NCBI GenBank assembly: GCA_903915315.1
Contig: CAIWSO010000565.1
Span: 1 to 6,882, forward strand
Length of the DNA: 6,882 nt
Origin: an uncultured Spartobacteria bacterium
Lineage (GTDB): Bacteria > Verrucomicrobiota > Verrucomicrobiia > Chthoniobacterales > Terrimicrobiaceae
Direction: 5' to 3'
The translations under genes and the position numbers were made by a program. Below the pieces are notes generated by a model. It had not been told where the DNA came from, did no database searches, and saw only the letters and a list, made by a program, of their open reading frames with translations. Numbering within the stretch: position 1 is the first letter of the stretch; each line of letters starts with the position of its first letter. Shown piece after piece: positions 1 through 6,706 of the stretch.

Positions 1-2
1 GA

Positions 3-731
3 ATCAATCCTGACATCGTTTTGAGGAGTTCTTTGAAGGCCGTTTTGAACCGATTCCAGCAGCGGTTTCATCCCAAGGATTCCATCGGCTATGCCTACGG
101 ACTGCATCACGACACGGACAATCTTCATGCCCATGTGGCCATCTGCCCCAGAACGGCCAAAGGGAATTATGTGGGAGTCAGTATGTCGCGCACTCGTGAG
201 TCGGGAAACAAGAACCAGATGACTTATCTGATGCGTGCATTTGATCGGGAAAACCGCAAATGGGACAAGCTTCTCTCCGGCCCCGATAAGCTCCGGAAGG
301 CTTTAGAAATGCATCTGGACAGCGATAAAATGGCGATCGTTCCGAAGATCTCGGCCAAGCAGTTGCAGGTCCTCCGGGAGGATGAATCTCTCCATGCCAG
401 TCGCCTCCGAAATAGCTACCAGGCCATCCAGAAACTGGAGCGGGAATTACATCAAAGGCGTCAGGCTCAGCGAACAGTTCGGGTGATACGACGCATCCCG
501 CGCCTCTTTGGTTGGCGTAAGCCAGCCCATATCCGGATGGTCGAAAAAGTCGCCGGAGAAGTTGAGAAATTCTCCATCCGGGAGATGCAGTCCCTCCTTT
601 ACCGGATGAAGCAAACCTACAGGGAGGATCACCGCATCTACAGCCAGCGTTATGGCTTCCAAACCACCCAAAACGATTATGCCCATCACCGGCCCCAATC
701 GAGACGACAAGGACAAAGCCAACTATTCTGA
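3..731 (+). CDS. Relaxase / mobilization nuclease (MobA/VirD2-like), 5' end outside window
   Basis: The frame is open from base 3, so the gene begins upstream of the window; the TTG at 21 is only an internal candidate. Relaxases nick one strand at oriT and stay covalently bound to the DNA that is transferred. Residues 29-38, counted from that TTG (bases 105-134), read HHDTDNLHAH, matching the metal-binding motif H-x-D-x-x-N-x-H-x-H of HUH relaxases. The preceding segment (SIGYAYGLHH) and following strand (VAICPRT) fit the family. The catalytic tyrosine lies near the N-terminus in this family and is not in view. The C-terminal part, from about residue 107, is charged and probably helical, ending in a basic tail. 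It is followed by an overlapping small gene and a coupling-protein gene, the usual partner of a relaxase. Family assignment is firm; the MOB subtype (MOBP-like) is inferred. Confidence 0.85.
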   Translation: MNPDIVLRSSLKAVLNRFQQRFHPKDSIGYAYGLHHDTDNLHAHVAICPRTAKGNYVGVSMSRTRESGNKNQMTYLMRAFDRENRKWDKLLSGPDKLRKALEMHLDSDKMAIVPKISAKQLQVLREDESLHASRLRNSYQAIQKLERELHQRRQAQRTVRVIRRIPRLFGWRKPAHIRMVEKVAGEVEKFSIREMQSLLYRMKQTYREDHRIYSQRYGFQTTQNDYAHHRPQSRRQGQSQLF

Positions 732-927
732 GTTCATTTATTGCGAGGGATTCGCCTTCAAGCTCAACCAGGTTGAATCGTTCTACCATGAGCCCACTGA
801 TGAGCGGGATGGGGTGACCATTGTGAACCTTCGATCCTTCAAGCAGGAGATCGCCGATCCCAAGCGCAAGCTCTTCGACTTTCTGATGAAAAGATTTCAC
901 CCGATAACCCCGGATGAGGCTCGCTGA
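652..927 (+). CDS. Small hypothetical protein between relaxase and coupling protein
   Basis: This 91-residue protein is not one I recognise. It is hydrophilic, with no signal peptide or membrane segment. The middle (about residues 27-62) looks like alternating beta strands (FIYCEGFAFKLNQVESFYHE, then GVTIVNLRSF), and the end (about 64-83) looks like a basic helix (IADPKRKLFDFLMKRF). It overlaps the relaxase 3' end by 80 bases if translation starts at ATG 652, or 53 bases if it starts at the second ATG (679). Neither start has a clear Shine-Dalgarno sequence. Its stop overlaps the start of the coupling-protein gene by 14 bases, which suggests coupled translation. From its position, an accessory role in mobilization, for example relaxosome assembly or relaxase-ATPase contact, is possible but is only inference. 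The compact overlapping layout supports it being a real gene. Confidence 0.6.
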   Translation: MASKPPKTIMPITGPNRDDKDKANYSEFIYCEGFAFKLNQVESFYHEPTDERDGVTIVNLRSFKQEIADPKRKLFDFLMKRFHPITPDEAR

Positions 928-2107
928 CCTGATCATCTTTTTTGGCAGTATTGCTGGGGCAATCGCCGGGCACTTCCTGCTTGTTCCACCCTACTCGTGG
1001 GGTGTGGTAACCCTATGTGCACTCTTCGGAGCTTGGAGCCTCTTTGGAGAGGTCCATGCTGGGAATGTCGTGGTTCGCCTGGGAGGGCTTTCTTGGTCGA
1101 TGGAAGATTTTGTCCGGGGATGGCTCATCACGGGTAGGACCGGCTCCGGCAAAACACAGTCTGGTATCAATTCCATCACCTACCAAATCTTCCAGAATGT
1201 GAAGGACTGGGGTGGCATCTGCCTCGATCAGAAAGGGCTCTACTGGGAGATTCTCATCCGGATGGCCGCCCACTTCGGAAGGAGCGGCGATCTTGTTCTT
1301 TTGCAAACCCGTCCCGATGGTGAAAGCCTGCTGTGGAGACCTCCACATTCCATCAATCTGACCGGTAATCCCAAGGTTCCCGCTTCCACCTATGCCAAGG
1401 TGATTGTGGATACTGCGGTCTCGCTGACCGGGGGGCGTGGCGGGAATCCCTTCTTCCCGATCAAGGCCCAGTTGGCCATCCAGATGGCCTTTGAAATCCT
1501 CCGGCATCTGGAATGTTTCGTCACCATTCCGAATATCCATCGGCTTTTGCTGAGTCCTGCCGATACCACCGAGACTCTTCGAATGCTCGAGAAGCAGGTC
1601 GACCAGCGATCCAAAGAATTACTCTCAACCCTGCAATCATACCTTGAGCAACCTCCCGAGCAGCTGGGAGGTGTTCAGGGCACCCTCAGCACATACCTGG
1701 AATTTTTTCTGAATCCTGAGATCGCCGAGGTGTTTTGTGCAGATGAGCCGACCTTCTCGGTTGGAGAAATCGACCGGGGTAAGATCGTTTGCCTCGCGAT
1801 GCCGCAGAAGTTCCAGAGCGAGCGCCTCTACATCAATACGATCTTGAAGCTCTCCTATTATTTCCATGCCCTCAGCCGGTTCGACAAATCTGCCGAGGAA
1901 CGGGAAAAGGACAACCTGCTGATTCTCTTTGCGGACGAGGGACAGGAGATCATCACCGGTGCCGAGTCGGCCTTTGCGGATCATCGGGCAGCAGGAGTTA
2001 TTCGTGAGGCCAAGGCGACGATCGTTTTGGCCACACAGGCATACACCTCGCTGTTGGGATCTAAGATGATTTTGCAAAAAGAAAAAACGTTTTATCTTTT
2101 TTGTTGA
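914..2107 (+). CDS. Type IV coupling protein (VirD4/TraG-like ATPase), C-terminally truncated
   Basis: Coupling proteins are inner-membrane hexameric ATPases that carry relaxase-DNA complexes to a type IV secretion channel. Two hydrophobic segments at about residues 4-25 and 29-46 form the N-terminal membrane anchor. Walker A is GRTGSGKT (74-81), followed by a conserved GICLDQKG segment (101-108). Walker B is LLILFADEGQE (335-345) with the D341-E342 pair, and an ATQAYTSLLG segment (373-382) matches the motif after Walker B. Family members normally continue well past this with further strands and helices of the ATPase fold. Here the frame changes to AT-rich sequence after about residue 383 and ends at residue 397 (KMILQKEKTFYLFC), so the gene is probably broken and nonfunctional or reduced. 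It overlaps the preceding small gene by 14 bases and lies in the relaxase operon. Its TGA stop sits inside a candidate -35 box for the next gene. Confidence 0.88.
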   Translation: MRLADLIIFFGSIAGAIAGHFLLVPPYSWGVVTLCALFGAWSLFGEVHAGNVVVRLGGLSWSMEDFVRGWLITGRTGSGKTQSGINSITYQIFQNVKDWGGICLDQKGLYWEILIRMAAHFGRSGDLVLLQTRPDGESLLWRPPHSINLTGNPKVPASTYAKVIVDTAVSLTGGRGGNPFFPIKAQLAIQMAFEILRHLECFVTIPNIHRLLLSPADTTETLRMLEKQVDQRSKELLSTLQSYLEQPPEQLGGVQGTLSTYLEFFLNPEIAEVFCADEPTFSVGEIDRGKIVCLAMPQKFQSERLYINTILKLSYYFHALSRFDKSAEEREKDNLLILFADEGQEIITGAESAFADHRAAGVIREAKATIVLATQAYTSLLGSKMILQKEKTFYLFC

Positions 2108-2173
2108 CGAATGAATTCGATCGCATATTTTAAGAGATAATCCTTCCAGCTCAACTTCAACCTCCCTCGTCTA
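2062..2173 (+). other. AT-rich junction between the coupling-protein fragment and the surface-protein gene
   Basis: Base composition drops abruptly to A/T-rich at about 2062, just where the coupling protein loses its family-like sequence. Bases 2075-2103 form an imperfect A/T palindrome: CAAAAAG on the left, CTTTTTTG on the right, around the perfect centre AAAACGTTTT (2084-2093). This marks the likely boundary of acquired DNA. No terminal inverted repeat or target-site duplication could be matched to the right side by eye. Confidence 0.45.
2104..2131 (+). promoter_or_regulatory. Candidate sigma70-type promoter for the PEP-CTERM gene
   Basis: TTGACG (2104-2109, five of six bases to the -35 consensus) is followed after 16 bases by TATTTT (2126-2131, a weak -10). 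The A/T-rich setting and the position 42 bases before the ATG at 2174 are favourable. An alternative -10, GATAAT at 2136-2141, has no well-placed -35. The -35 box overlaps the stop codon of the coupling-protein frame. This is a visual prediction only. Confidence 0.3.
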
Positions 2174-5100
2174 ATGATCCCTAGAGATGTTAAAAAATTG
2201 TATTGTTCATGCAATCCCCACCAGCGCGACCGCAGTAGATTTGATCAGCTCCCAATAACAAGTTCCTTTCATTTGCGCTCGAAAGGAACACAAGTATTCA
2301 AGTCGATTTTGGTTTTCTTGGTGTTTTTGTCGTTTATGACAATTGCTGTCGATTCACTAAAATCCGCAAGCCTGACATGGAATGCAACGGGCGGGAATGG
2401 AACGTGGAGCACCTCGAACGCGAATTGGTGGAATGGATCCTCGAATGTGCTTTGGAGTCAAAGTAACAATACGACGGCCACCGATGAAGCCACATTCGCA
2501 GGACTCGATGGCAACTACACGATCACGCTTGGAACGCAGATCGCTACAGGCAATCTCACCTTCAGCAATTCCGGATACACGCTTACAGGCAGCGAGCTTT
2601 TCATTCCCAACAACGGAACTATTACTGTGGCCGCAAACAAGACAGCTACGATTTCCTCAAAAACCTTGGGCCTAGCAAACACTAACCTTAATATGACAGT
2701 GAACGTCGGTTCCACGCTGAATCTTTCTGGCGGGCATTCTGCCACGACCGGGGCAACGAGTTTGGGGGCGCAATTTCGCATGCAGGGGGCGGGCACGTTA
2801 AACATGAGTGCCGGCGAATACTACACTCCGAGTATTCGTCTAGATGCCGGGGCGCTCAACCAAACCGGAGGCAACCTCCTTATGACGGGCACAACCGGAT
2901 CCATGAACCTCAACTACGGCGCAGGGCGCGATGTGACCTACACGCTCTCTGGGGGATCGCTGCGAATGGAGTCCCATACAAGTAATTCCTCGCAAACAGG
3001 CATGCATCTAACCATCGGACGCGATAACGGAAACAATGTTGGCAAGCTCGCATTGCAGTCTGGGGGCAACATTACGATTGGTGCCAACAGTGGTGCGGTT
3101 CTCAATATTGTAGGAAAATCGAGTAATGCCAATGGGTGGCTTGATGTCCAAGGCGGAAACCTCACGGTTGGCACGGCGAATGCCATTAGCCAAATCTACT
3201 TTTTCGCTGATGGGGCCAATGCCGGCAAAAATGCCACGATGACTCAGTCTGGAGGCACCGTCACCACACAAGGCATCCAGTTTGGAGGGACGACGGGGAC
3301 TTACAATGCCACGGCCAACGCCACCCTTCAGCTCACGGGTGGCAGCCTTTATGTCGGCTCTAGTGGCATTACCAGAGGCAGTGGCAATGCTTCCGTGCTG
3401 ACACCCAATATCGTGCTCTCCGGTGGCACGCTCGGAGCCTCGGCAAACTGGACATCCTCGCTGGGCATGAGAATTGGCAGTGGTGTCACCACGATCCAAG
3501 CAGGCAACATCACCGGCACAGCCTTTAACATCACCCTTTCAGGAAATCTTTCCAACGTCAGCGGGCAGACGGGAAGCCTTGCCAAGAGCGGCAACGGCAC
3601 ATTGAGCTTGAGCGGAGCAAATACCTACAACGGCACAACCACGCTCAGCGCTGGCACATTAGCCGTCAACAGCGCTACGGCGATTGGATCGAGTGCACTC
3701 ACGATCGCAGGCGGCGCGCTTGATAACACCAGCGGAACTGCCATCACACTCTCGAACAATAACGCACAAAACTGGAACGGCGACTTCACCTTTGCAGGAA
3801 CAAGCGATCTGAATCTGGGCGCTGGCGCTGTTGCTATGAACGCCAGTCGAATCGTTACAGTGACTGCTGGAAACCTCACCGTAGGCGGCTCTGTTTCGGG
3901 CTCTGGGTTTGGCCTTACGAAGAATGGGAGCGGCAGTTTGATCCTGAGCGGAGCAAACACCTACAACGGCGCGACCACGATCAATGCTGGGACGCTGTCA
4001 TTGGCGAGCGGGGGATCGATAGGCACCAGCAGTTCGAACATGACGCTTGCCAATGGTGCCGTTCTGAGAATCGGGAGCGGGGCGGTAGTGAATGCTTCGG
4101 CGAATATGAGCGTCAGGGGAAACAGCACCATTTTGCTTCAGGGCGGCGGGCAATTCAATGTCGGCACTGCAAGCTCGACTGTAGTTTTTACATCGAGTGG
4201 CTCCACAGGCGTCCAAAACAACACTCTTGGTAGCTCAGGAGCGTTGGGAGCAGGAGGCAACATGACAGTGACGGGAAGTTTTCTACGCCCGGCCGCCTCA
4301 AATTCCCAGAGCTACACATTCACCTTCGATAACGTGAATGTGAACGCCAGCGGCGCGACTTTTGAAGTGGGGCGCGGTGGTTCTCTCAATACGGTCACGA
4401 TCACCAACAATGCAGTTGTCACAGCTGCCAACACCACCATGTCTGTTGATGCGAGAGACTACAACTTGCATGTCTCCAACGGCGGTAGGCTCGTTTTAAG
4501 CGGAACCTTGGCATTGGCTTCAGGGTCATCGACTGGCGCAAACAACACCATCAACATCAATGGTGGGCAGGTCACCGGTGCAACCAGCTTGAGTTTTTTA
4601 ACATCGGCAAACTCAACGAATGCGAGGGTGAATGTCTTGAACGGCGGGTTGCTGTCAACGGGGGGTAGCACAGTCAATGGCACAGGCACCTTGGTTTCGG
4701 TGAATGGCACAGGCTCTCATTGGAACCTTGGTTCCGCTACGCTAACTCTAGGCACTATGAACTCCACAGTGCTTGTATCCAATGGTGGACAGATCACCGC
4801 AGGCTCAGTGAATGCCGGGGCAGGTGCCGGCAACTTCACTTTTGATAATGGTAGCCTGGTGGCTGGAGCAAACGGTAGCCTCACGTCTTCGGTAGGCGTT
4901 TTTGGAATCAGGAGTGGGGGGGCGACAATCGATACAGGCCTCTTCACGCTGACTGTCAGTGCCAATCTCACGGAGGATGCCGGAAGCGCTGGCGGAGGTC
5001 TTACTAAAAATGGCAGCGGCACGCTGACCCTGAATGGCATCAACACCTACACCGGTGCCACCACCATAAGTGGAGGAAACCTCTCATTTAGCACCACGGC

Positions 5101-6361
5101 AGCGCTCGCTTCAACCAGCGGCTTGAGCATGGCCACCGCCACCGCCCTCATCTACACAGGTGGCGCTGCCACTCTGAATCGTGACATCTCCGTTACTGGC
5201 GGCACTGGTACTATCCGCAATAGCGGCACCGGACTCCTCACCCTCTCCGGCGGCCTTAGCAAAAATGGCACCACACTCACCCTCGCAGGCGGCAGCAACG
5301 GCATCACGGTGAGCGGACTCATCAGCGGCTCCGCCAACAACTCCGACCTCGTCATCGATGGCGGCACCACCACGCTTACAAACGCGAACAATTCCTACAA
5401 CGGCCCAACATTCATCATCAACAGCGGCACCCTGAACGCCAATACCGCCGGGGCCCTGCCAACCAGCACGCTCACTGCTGTGACCATCAACGGCAGCTCC
5501 ACGCTCGCCCTCGGAGCCAGTCAATCAGTCGCCTCCCTCAGTGGCACAAGCGGCTCCTCGGTAAACCTGAACGCCAACACGCTCACGATTAACGGAAGCT
5601 CCAGCACCACCTACAGCGGCGGCATTTCCGGAACCGGCAACCTCGTAAAAAACGGAACCGGCACCCAAACCCTCGCCGGAGCCACAACATTCAACGGCAC
5701 CACCACGGTCAACAGCGGCACGCTCCAAGCCGCCACAGCCAACGCCCTCGCCAACACCTCAAACATTGACCTCAACGGCGGCTCCTTCCTTGTCACGGCG
5801 GAGAACGCCGTGAATGACAGCGCAAACATCAACCTCAACAGTGGCACCCTGGCCGTTAGTGGAACCTTCAACGAGAATGTCGGTCTCCTCACCCTCAGCG
5901 CCAACTCGGTCATCGACCTGAACGGCTTCACCGGCATCCTCCGCTTCGGCGGCGTTGGCTCCTGGGCTTCCAACACCACGCTGGCCATCTGGAACTGGAA
6001 TGGAACGCCACAATACAATGAAAACAACGCCCCCTACAGCGGCGGCACTCGCCATGTCGTTTTCGCCAGCAACAGCGGGCTTGAACAATACCTCGATCGA
6101 ATCAGTTTTTACAGTGGCAGCGGTAGCGGGTTCGTCGGAAACGCTTTTGAAGATTCCTTCAGCCAATCCGGCTTAACTGGCACCGAAATCATAGCCGTCC
6201 CCGAACCCGAAACTTACCTCACCGGCTTCCTGCTCCTCCTCGGCTTCGGCATCTACCAGCTGTCCCGCCTCGTCCGCCAAGGCCGGGGTCTCCTCGCTCG
6301 CCTCACCCTCCTTCTCCCAAGAGCCCATCGCAAACCTTTGGAGGGTCAACCTCCGGCTTGA
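2174..6361 (+). CDS. PEP-CTERM surface protein with autotransporter-associated beta-strand repeats
   Basis: This is a 1395-residue secreted protein rich in Asn, Thr, Ser and Gly. A hydrophobic signal segment (residues 45-59) ends near SLKSAS, with likely cleavage about residue 66. The mature start (SLTWNATGGNGTW onward) is the tryptophan- and Asn-rich opening typical of this protein class. Residues about 180-430 contain many short GG-turn units (LSGGSLRM, LQSGGNITIG, VQGGNLTVG, LTGGSLYVG), consistent with a beta-helix. Five PATR-like repeats follow (about 467-500, 580-612, 942-980, 1058-1098, 1155-1196). The end carries VPEPE (1342-1346), a hydrophobic span and arginines: the PEP-CTERM signal recognised by an exosortase. 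No outer-membrane barrel is present. Known family behaviour suggests export and display at the surface or in extracellular matrix; the actual ligand or role is unknown. The ATG at 2174 leaves an unusually long 44-residue pre-signal region, so a TTG at 2273 is a real alternative start. Confidence 0.9.
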   Translation: MIPRDVKKLYCSCNPHQRDRSRFDQLPITSSFHLRSKGTQVFKSILVFLVFLSFMTIAVDSLKSASLTWNATGGNGTWSTSNANWWNGSSNVLWSQSNNTTATDEATFAGLDGNYTITLGTQIATGNLTFSNSGYTLTGSELFIPNNGTITVAANKTATISSKTLGLANTNLNMTVNVGSTLNLSGGHSATTGATSLGAQFRMQGAGTLNMSAGEYYTPSIRLDAGALNQTGGNLLMTGTTGSMNLNYGAGRDVTYTLSGGSLRMESHTSNSSQTGMHLTIGRDNGNNVGKLALQSGGNITIGANSGAVLNIVGKSSNANGWLDVQGGNLTVGTANAISQIYFFADGANAGKNATMTQSGGTVTTQGIQFGGTTGTYNATANATLQLTGGSLYVGSSGITRGSGNASVLTPNIVLSGGTLGASANWTSSLGMRIGSGVTTIQAGNITGTAFNITLSGNLSNVSGQTGSLAKSGNGTLSLSGANTYNGTTTLSAGTLAVNSATAIGSSALTIAGGALDNTSGTAITLSNNNAQNWNGDFTFAGTSDLNLGAGAVAMNASRIVTVTAGNLTVGGSVSGSGFGLTKNGSGSLILSGANTYNGATTINAGTLSLASGGSIGTSSSNMTLANGAVLRIGSGAVVNASANMSVRGNSTILLQGGGQFNVGTASSTVVFTSSGSTGVQNNTLGSSGALGAGGNMTVTGSFLRPAASNSQSYTFTFDNVNVNASGATFEVGRGGSLNTVTITNNAVVTAANTTMSVDARDYNLHVSNGGRLVLSGTLALASGSSTGANNTININGGQVTGATSLSFLTSANSTNARVNVLNGGLLSTGGSTVNGTGTLVSVNGTGSHWNLGSATLTLGTMNSTVLVSNGGQITAGSVNAGAGAGNFTFDNGSLVAGANGSLTSSVGVFGIRSGGATIDTGLFTLTVSANLTEDAGSAGGGLTKNGSGTLTLNGINTYTGATTISGGNLSFSTTAALASTSGLSMATATALIYTGGAATLNRDISVTGGTGTIRNSGTGLLTLSGGLSKNGTTLTLAGGSNGITVSGLISGSANNSDLVIDGGTTTLTNANNSYNGPTFIINSGTLNANTAGALPTSTLTAVTINGSSTLALGASQSVASLSGTSGSSVNLNANTLTINGSSSTTYSGGISGTGNLVKNGTGTQTLAGATTFNGTTTVNSGTLQAATANALANTSNIDLNGGSFLVTAENAVNDSANINLNSGTLAVSGTFNENVGLLTLSANSVIDLNGFTGILRFGGVGSWASNTTLAIWNWNGTPQYNENNAPYSGGTRHVVFASNSGLEQYLDRISFYSGSGSGFVGNAFEDSFSQSGLTGTEIIAVPEPETYLTGFLLLLGFGIYQLSRLVRQGRGLLARLTLLLPRAHRKPLEGQPPA
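2262..2289 (+). promoter_or_regulatory. Perfect 9-bp inverted repeat (possible mRNA hairpin) before the signal peptide
   Basis: GTTCCTTTC (2262-2270) and GAAAGGAAC (2281-2289) are exact reverse complements around a 10-base loop. The loop contains TTG 2273-2275, in frame with the surface protein. The right arm contains a Shine-Dalgarno-like AAAGGA that has no usual start codon at a suitable distance in frame. There is no following U tract, so a terminator is unlikely. It may be a translational control hairpin or a protein-binding operator; the pairing is certain, the role is not. Confidence 0.45.
2273..2371 (+). other. Signal peptide of the PEP-CTERM protein
   Basis: Counted from the alternative TTG start at 2273, the segment has a classical layout: a short basic n-region (RSKGTQVFK), a hydrophobic core (ILVFLVFLSFMTIAV, bases 2306-2350) and a polar c-region ending SLKSAS. 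Cleavage after the S-A-S triplet (base 2371) leaves LTWNATGG as the mature N-terminus. From the ATG at 2174, the same segment would be preceded by 33 extra residues with two cysteines and many charges, which is atypical for Sec export. Confidence 0.6.
3572..3673 (+). repeat. PATR-like beta-strand repeat 1
   Basis: The encoded unit has the pattern (G)SLAKSGNGTLSLSG-ANTYNGTTTLSAGTLAVNS, matching the autotransporter-associated beta-strand repeat core K-x-G-x-G-T-L-x-L-x-G-x-N-T-Y-x-G-x-T. Such units form rungs of a right-handed beta-helix. Bases 3610-3634 are nearly identical to bases in repeat 2. Confidence 0.75.
3911..4009 (+). repeat. PATR-like beta-strand repeat 2
   Basis: The unit reads GLTKNGSGSLILSG then ANTYNGATTINAGTLSLAS and is the closest copy to repeat 1, with the ANTYNG turn conserved. 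It lies exactly 112 codons downstream of the matching position in repeat 1. Confidence 0.75.
4997..5113 (+). repeat. PATR-like beta-strand repeat 3
   Basis: The unit reads GLTKNGSGTLTLNG then INTYTGATTISGGNLSFS, with all core positions kept. It stands about 330 residues after repeat 2, separated by irregular GG-turn beta-helix sequence. The change of codon usage in the gene begins at about its end. Confidence 0.75.
5345..5467 (+). repeat. PATR-like beta-strand repeat 4 (divergent)
   Basis: The unit reads DLVIDGGTTTLTNANNSYNG followed by PTFIINSGTLNANTAGALPTS. The usual K-x-G-x-G opening is replaced by IDGG, but the NSYNG turn and the SGTL strand are kept. Confidence 0.6.
5636..5761 (+). repeat. 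PATR-like beta-strand repeat 5
   Basis: The unit reads GNLVKNGTGTQTLAG then ATTFNGTTTVNSGTLQAATANALAN, a well-kept copy whose turn is TTFNG instead of NTYNG. It is the last recognisable repeat before the globular-looking C-terminal region. Confidence 0.7.
6197..6286 (+). other. PEP-CTERM sorting signal
   Basis: VPEPE (residues 1342-1346) precedes a hydrophobic span (about 1348-1361, YLTGFLLLLGFGIY) and an arginine-bearing end (SRLVRQGR, to residue 1371). This tripartite layout is the PEP-CTERM signal processed by exosortases. It is unusual here in that 24 further residues follow (1372-1395), while most such proteins end within a few residues of the arginines. No exosortase gene lies in the window. 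Confidence 0.88.
6340..6354 (+). terminator. Weak hairpin at the 3' end of the surface-protein gene
   Basis: GGAGG (6340-6344) pairs with CCTCC (6350-6354) around the loop GTCAA, at the very end of the coding sequence. The following AAATTTTA (6365-6372) contains only a short T run, about ten bases away. It may be a poor intrinsic terminator or chance; no better one was seen before 6700. Confidence 0.2.
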
Positions 6362-6490
6362 ACCAAATTTTAAGCACGGAAGGCGCAAAAACACTACCAG
6401 AAACCTTCTCGTGAAAAACTGTCCGAACAACGCTTGCCCTTTGCGCGCCCGAGACAACAAGGCTTCCCTTTGACCCCGCTTCGCGGCTGA

Positions 6491-6697
6491 ATCTACTTTG
6501 AGCCCGGAATTACGATCAATCGCGTTGCCTTGTCGTCCTTCTTTACCGATGAGGAACTGCCTCTTGTGACGAGCGAGGAACCGAGTGGCGAGGTGGACCA
6601 GGAAGCGCCGGAGTTGCTGCGGGTCTGGAGGGAGGTTCCGAGCGGTAGGTGGTGCGAGAGCCTCATGAAGGAATCCTTTCCACCCCTCGCGATTTAA
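6491..6697 (+). pseudogene. Open coding-like remnant without a start, possible gene tail
   Basis: Most of the 345-base gap between the surface-protein gene and the next gene is taken up by an open plus-strand stretch running from just after a TGA (6488-6490) to TAA 6695-6697. It has no ATG until near its end. It encodes about 68 residues, including NRVALSSFFTDEELPLVTSE and RVWREVPSGRWCESLMKES, with G/C-rich third codon positions and acidic character. I do not recognise it. It could be the 3' tail of the coupling-protein gene interrupted at about 2062, the end of another broken gene, or chance. The remaining part, 6362-6490, shows no gene. Confidence 0.3.
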
Positions 6698-6706
6698 AAA
6701 AGTGAT

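Noticed and set aside
178..936. A 252-codon minus-strand open frame opposite the relaxase and small gene
   Set aside because: The plus strand carries a clear relaxase motif and an overlapping gene order; the minus translation has no recognisable features.
3572..5761. CRISPR-like or tandem DNA repeats
   Set aside because: The repeats are unevenly spaced, degenerate at DNA level and conserved as protein, as expected for beta-strand repeats.
5111..6166. Several long minus-strand open frames opposite the 3' part of the surface-protein gene
   Set aside because: They arise from the low-complexity, C-rich codons of the repeat gene, give Ala/Val/Pro- or Gly-rich translations without recognisable domains, and lie opposite a clear gene.
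5900..6361. An autotransporter outer-membrane barrel domain at the C-terminus
   Set aside because: The end is a PEP-CTERM signal with one hydrophobic span and there is no long amphipathic strand series ending in an aromatic residue.
6362..6490. tRNA, attachment site or strong terminator in the gap after the surface gene
   Set aside because: No cloverleaf elements are visible; the short inverted pairs seen, such as CCGC/GCGG around TTC near 6476-6486, are too small and lack a T run.
2062..6500. A classical insertion sequence or transposon carrying the surface gene
   Set aside because: No transposase or recombinase is encoded, and no terminal inverted repeats or target duplication could be matched by eye between the two ends.
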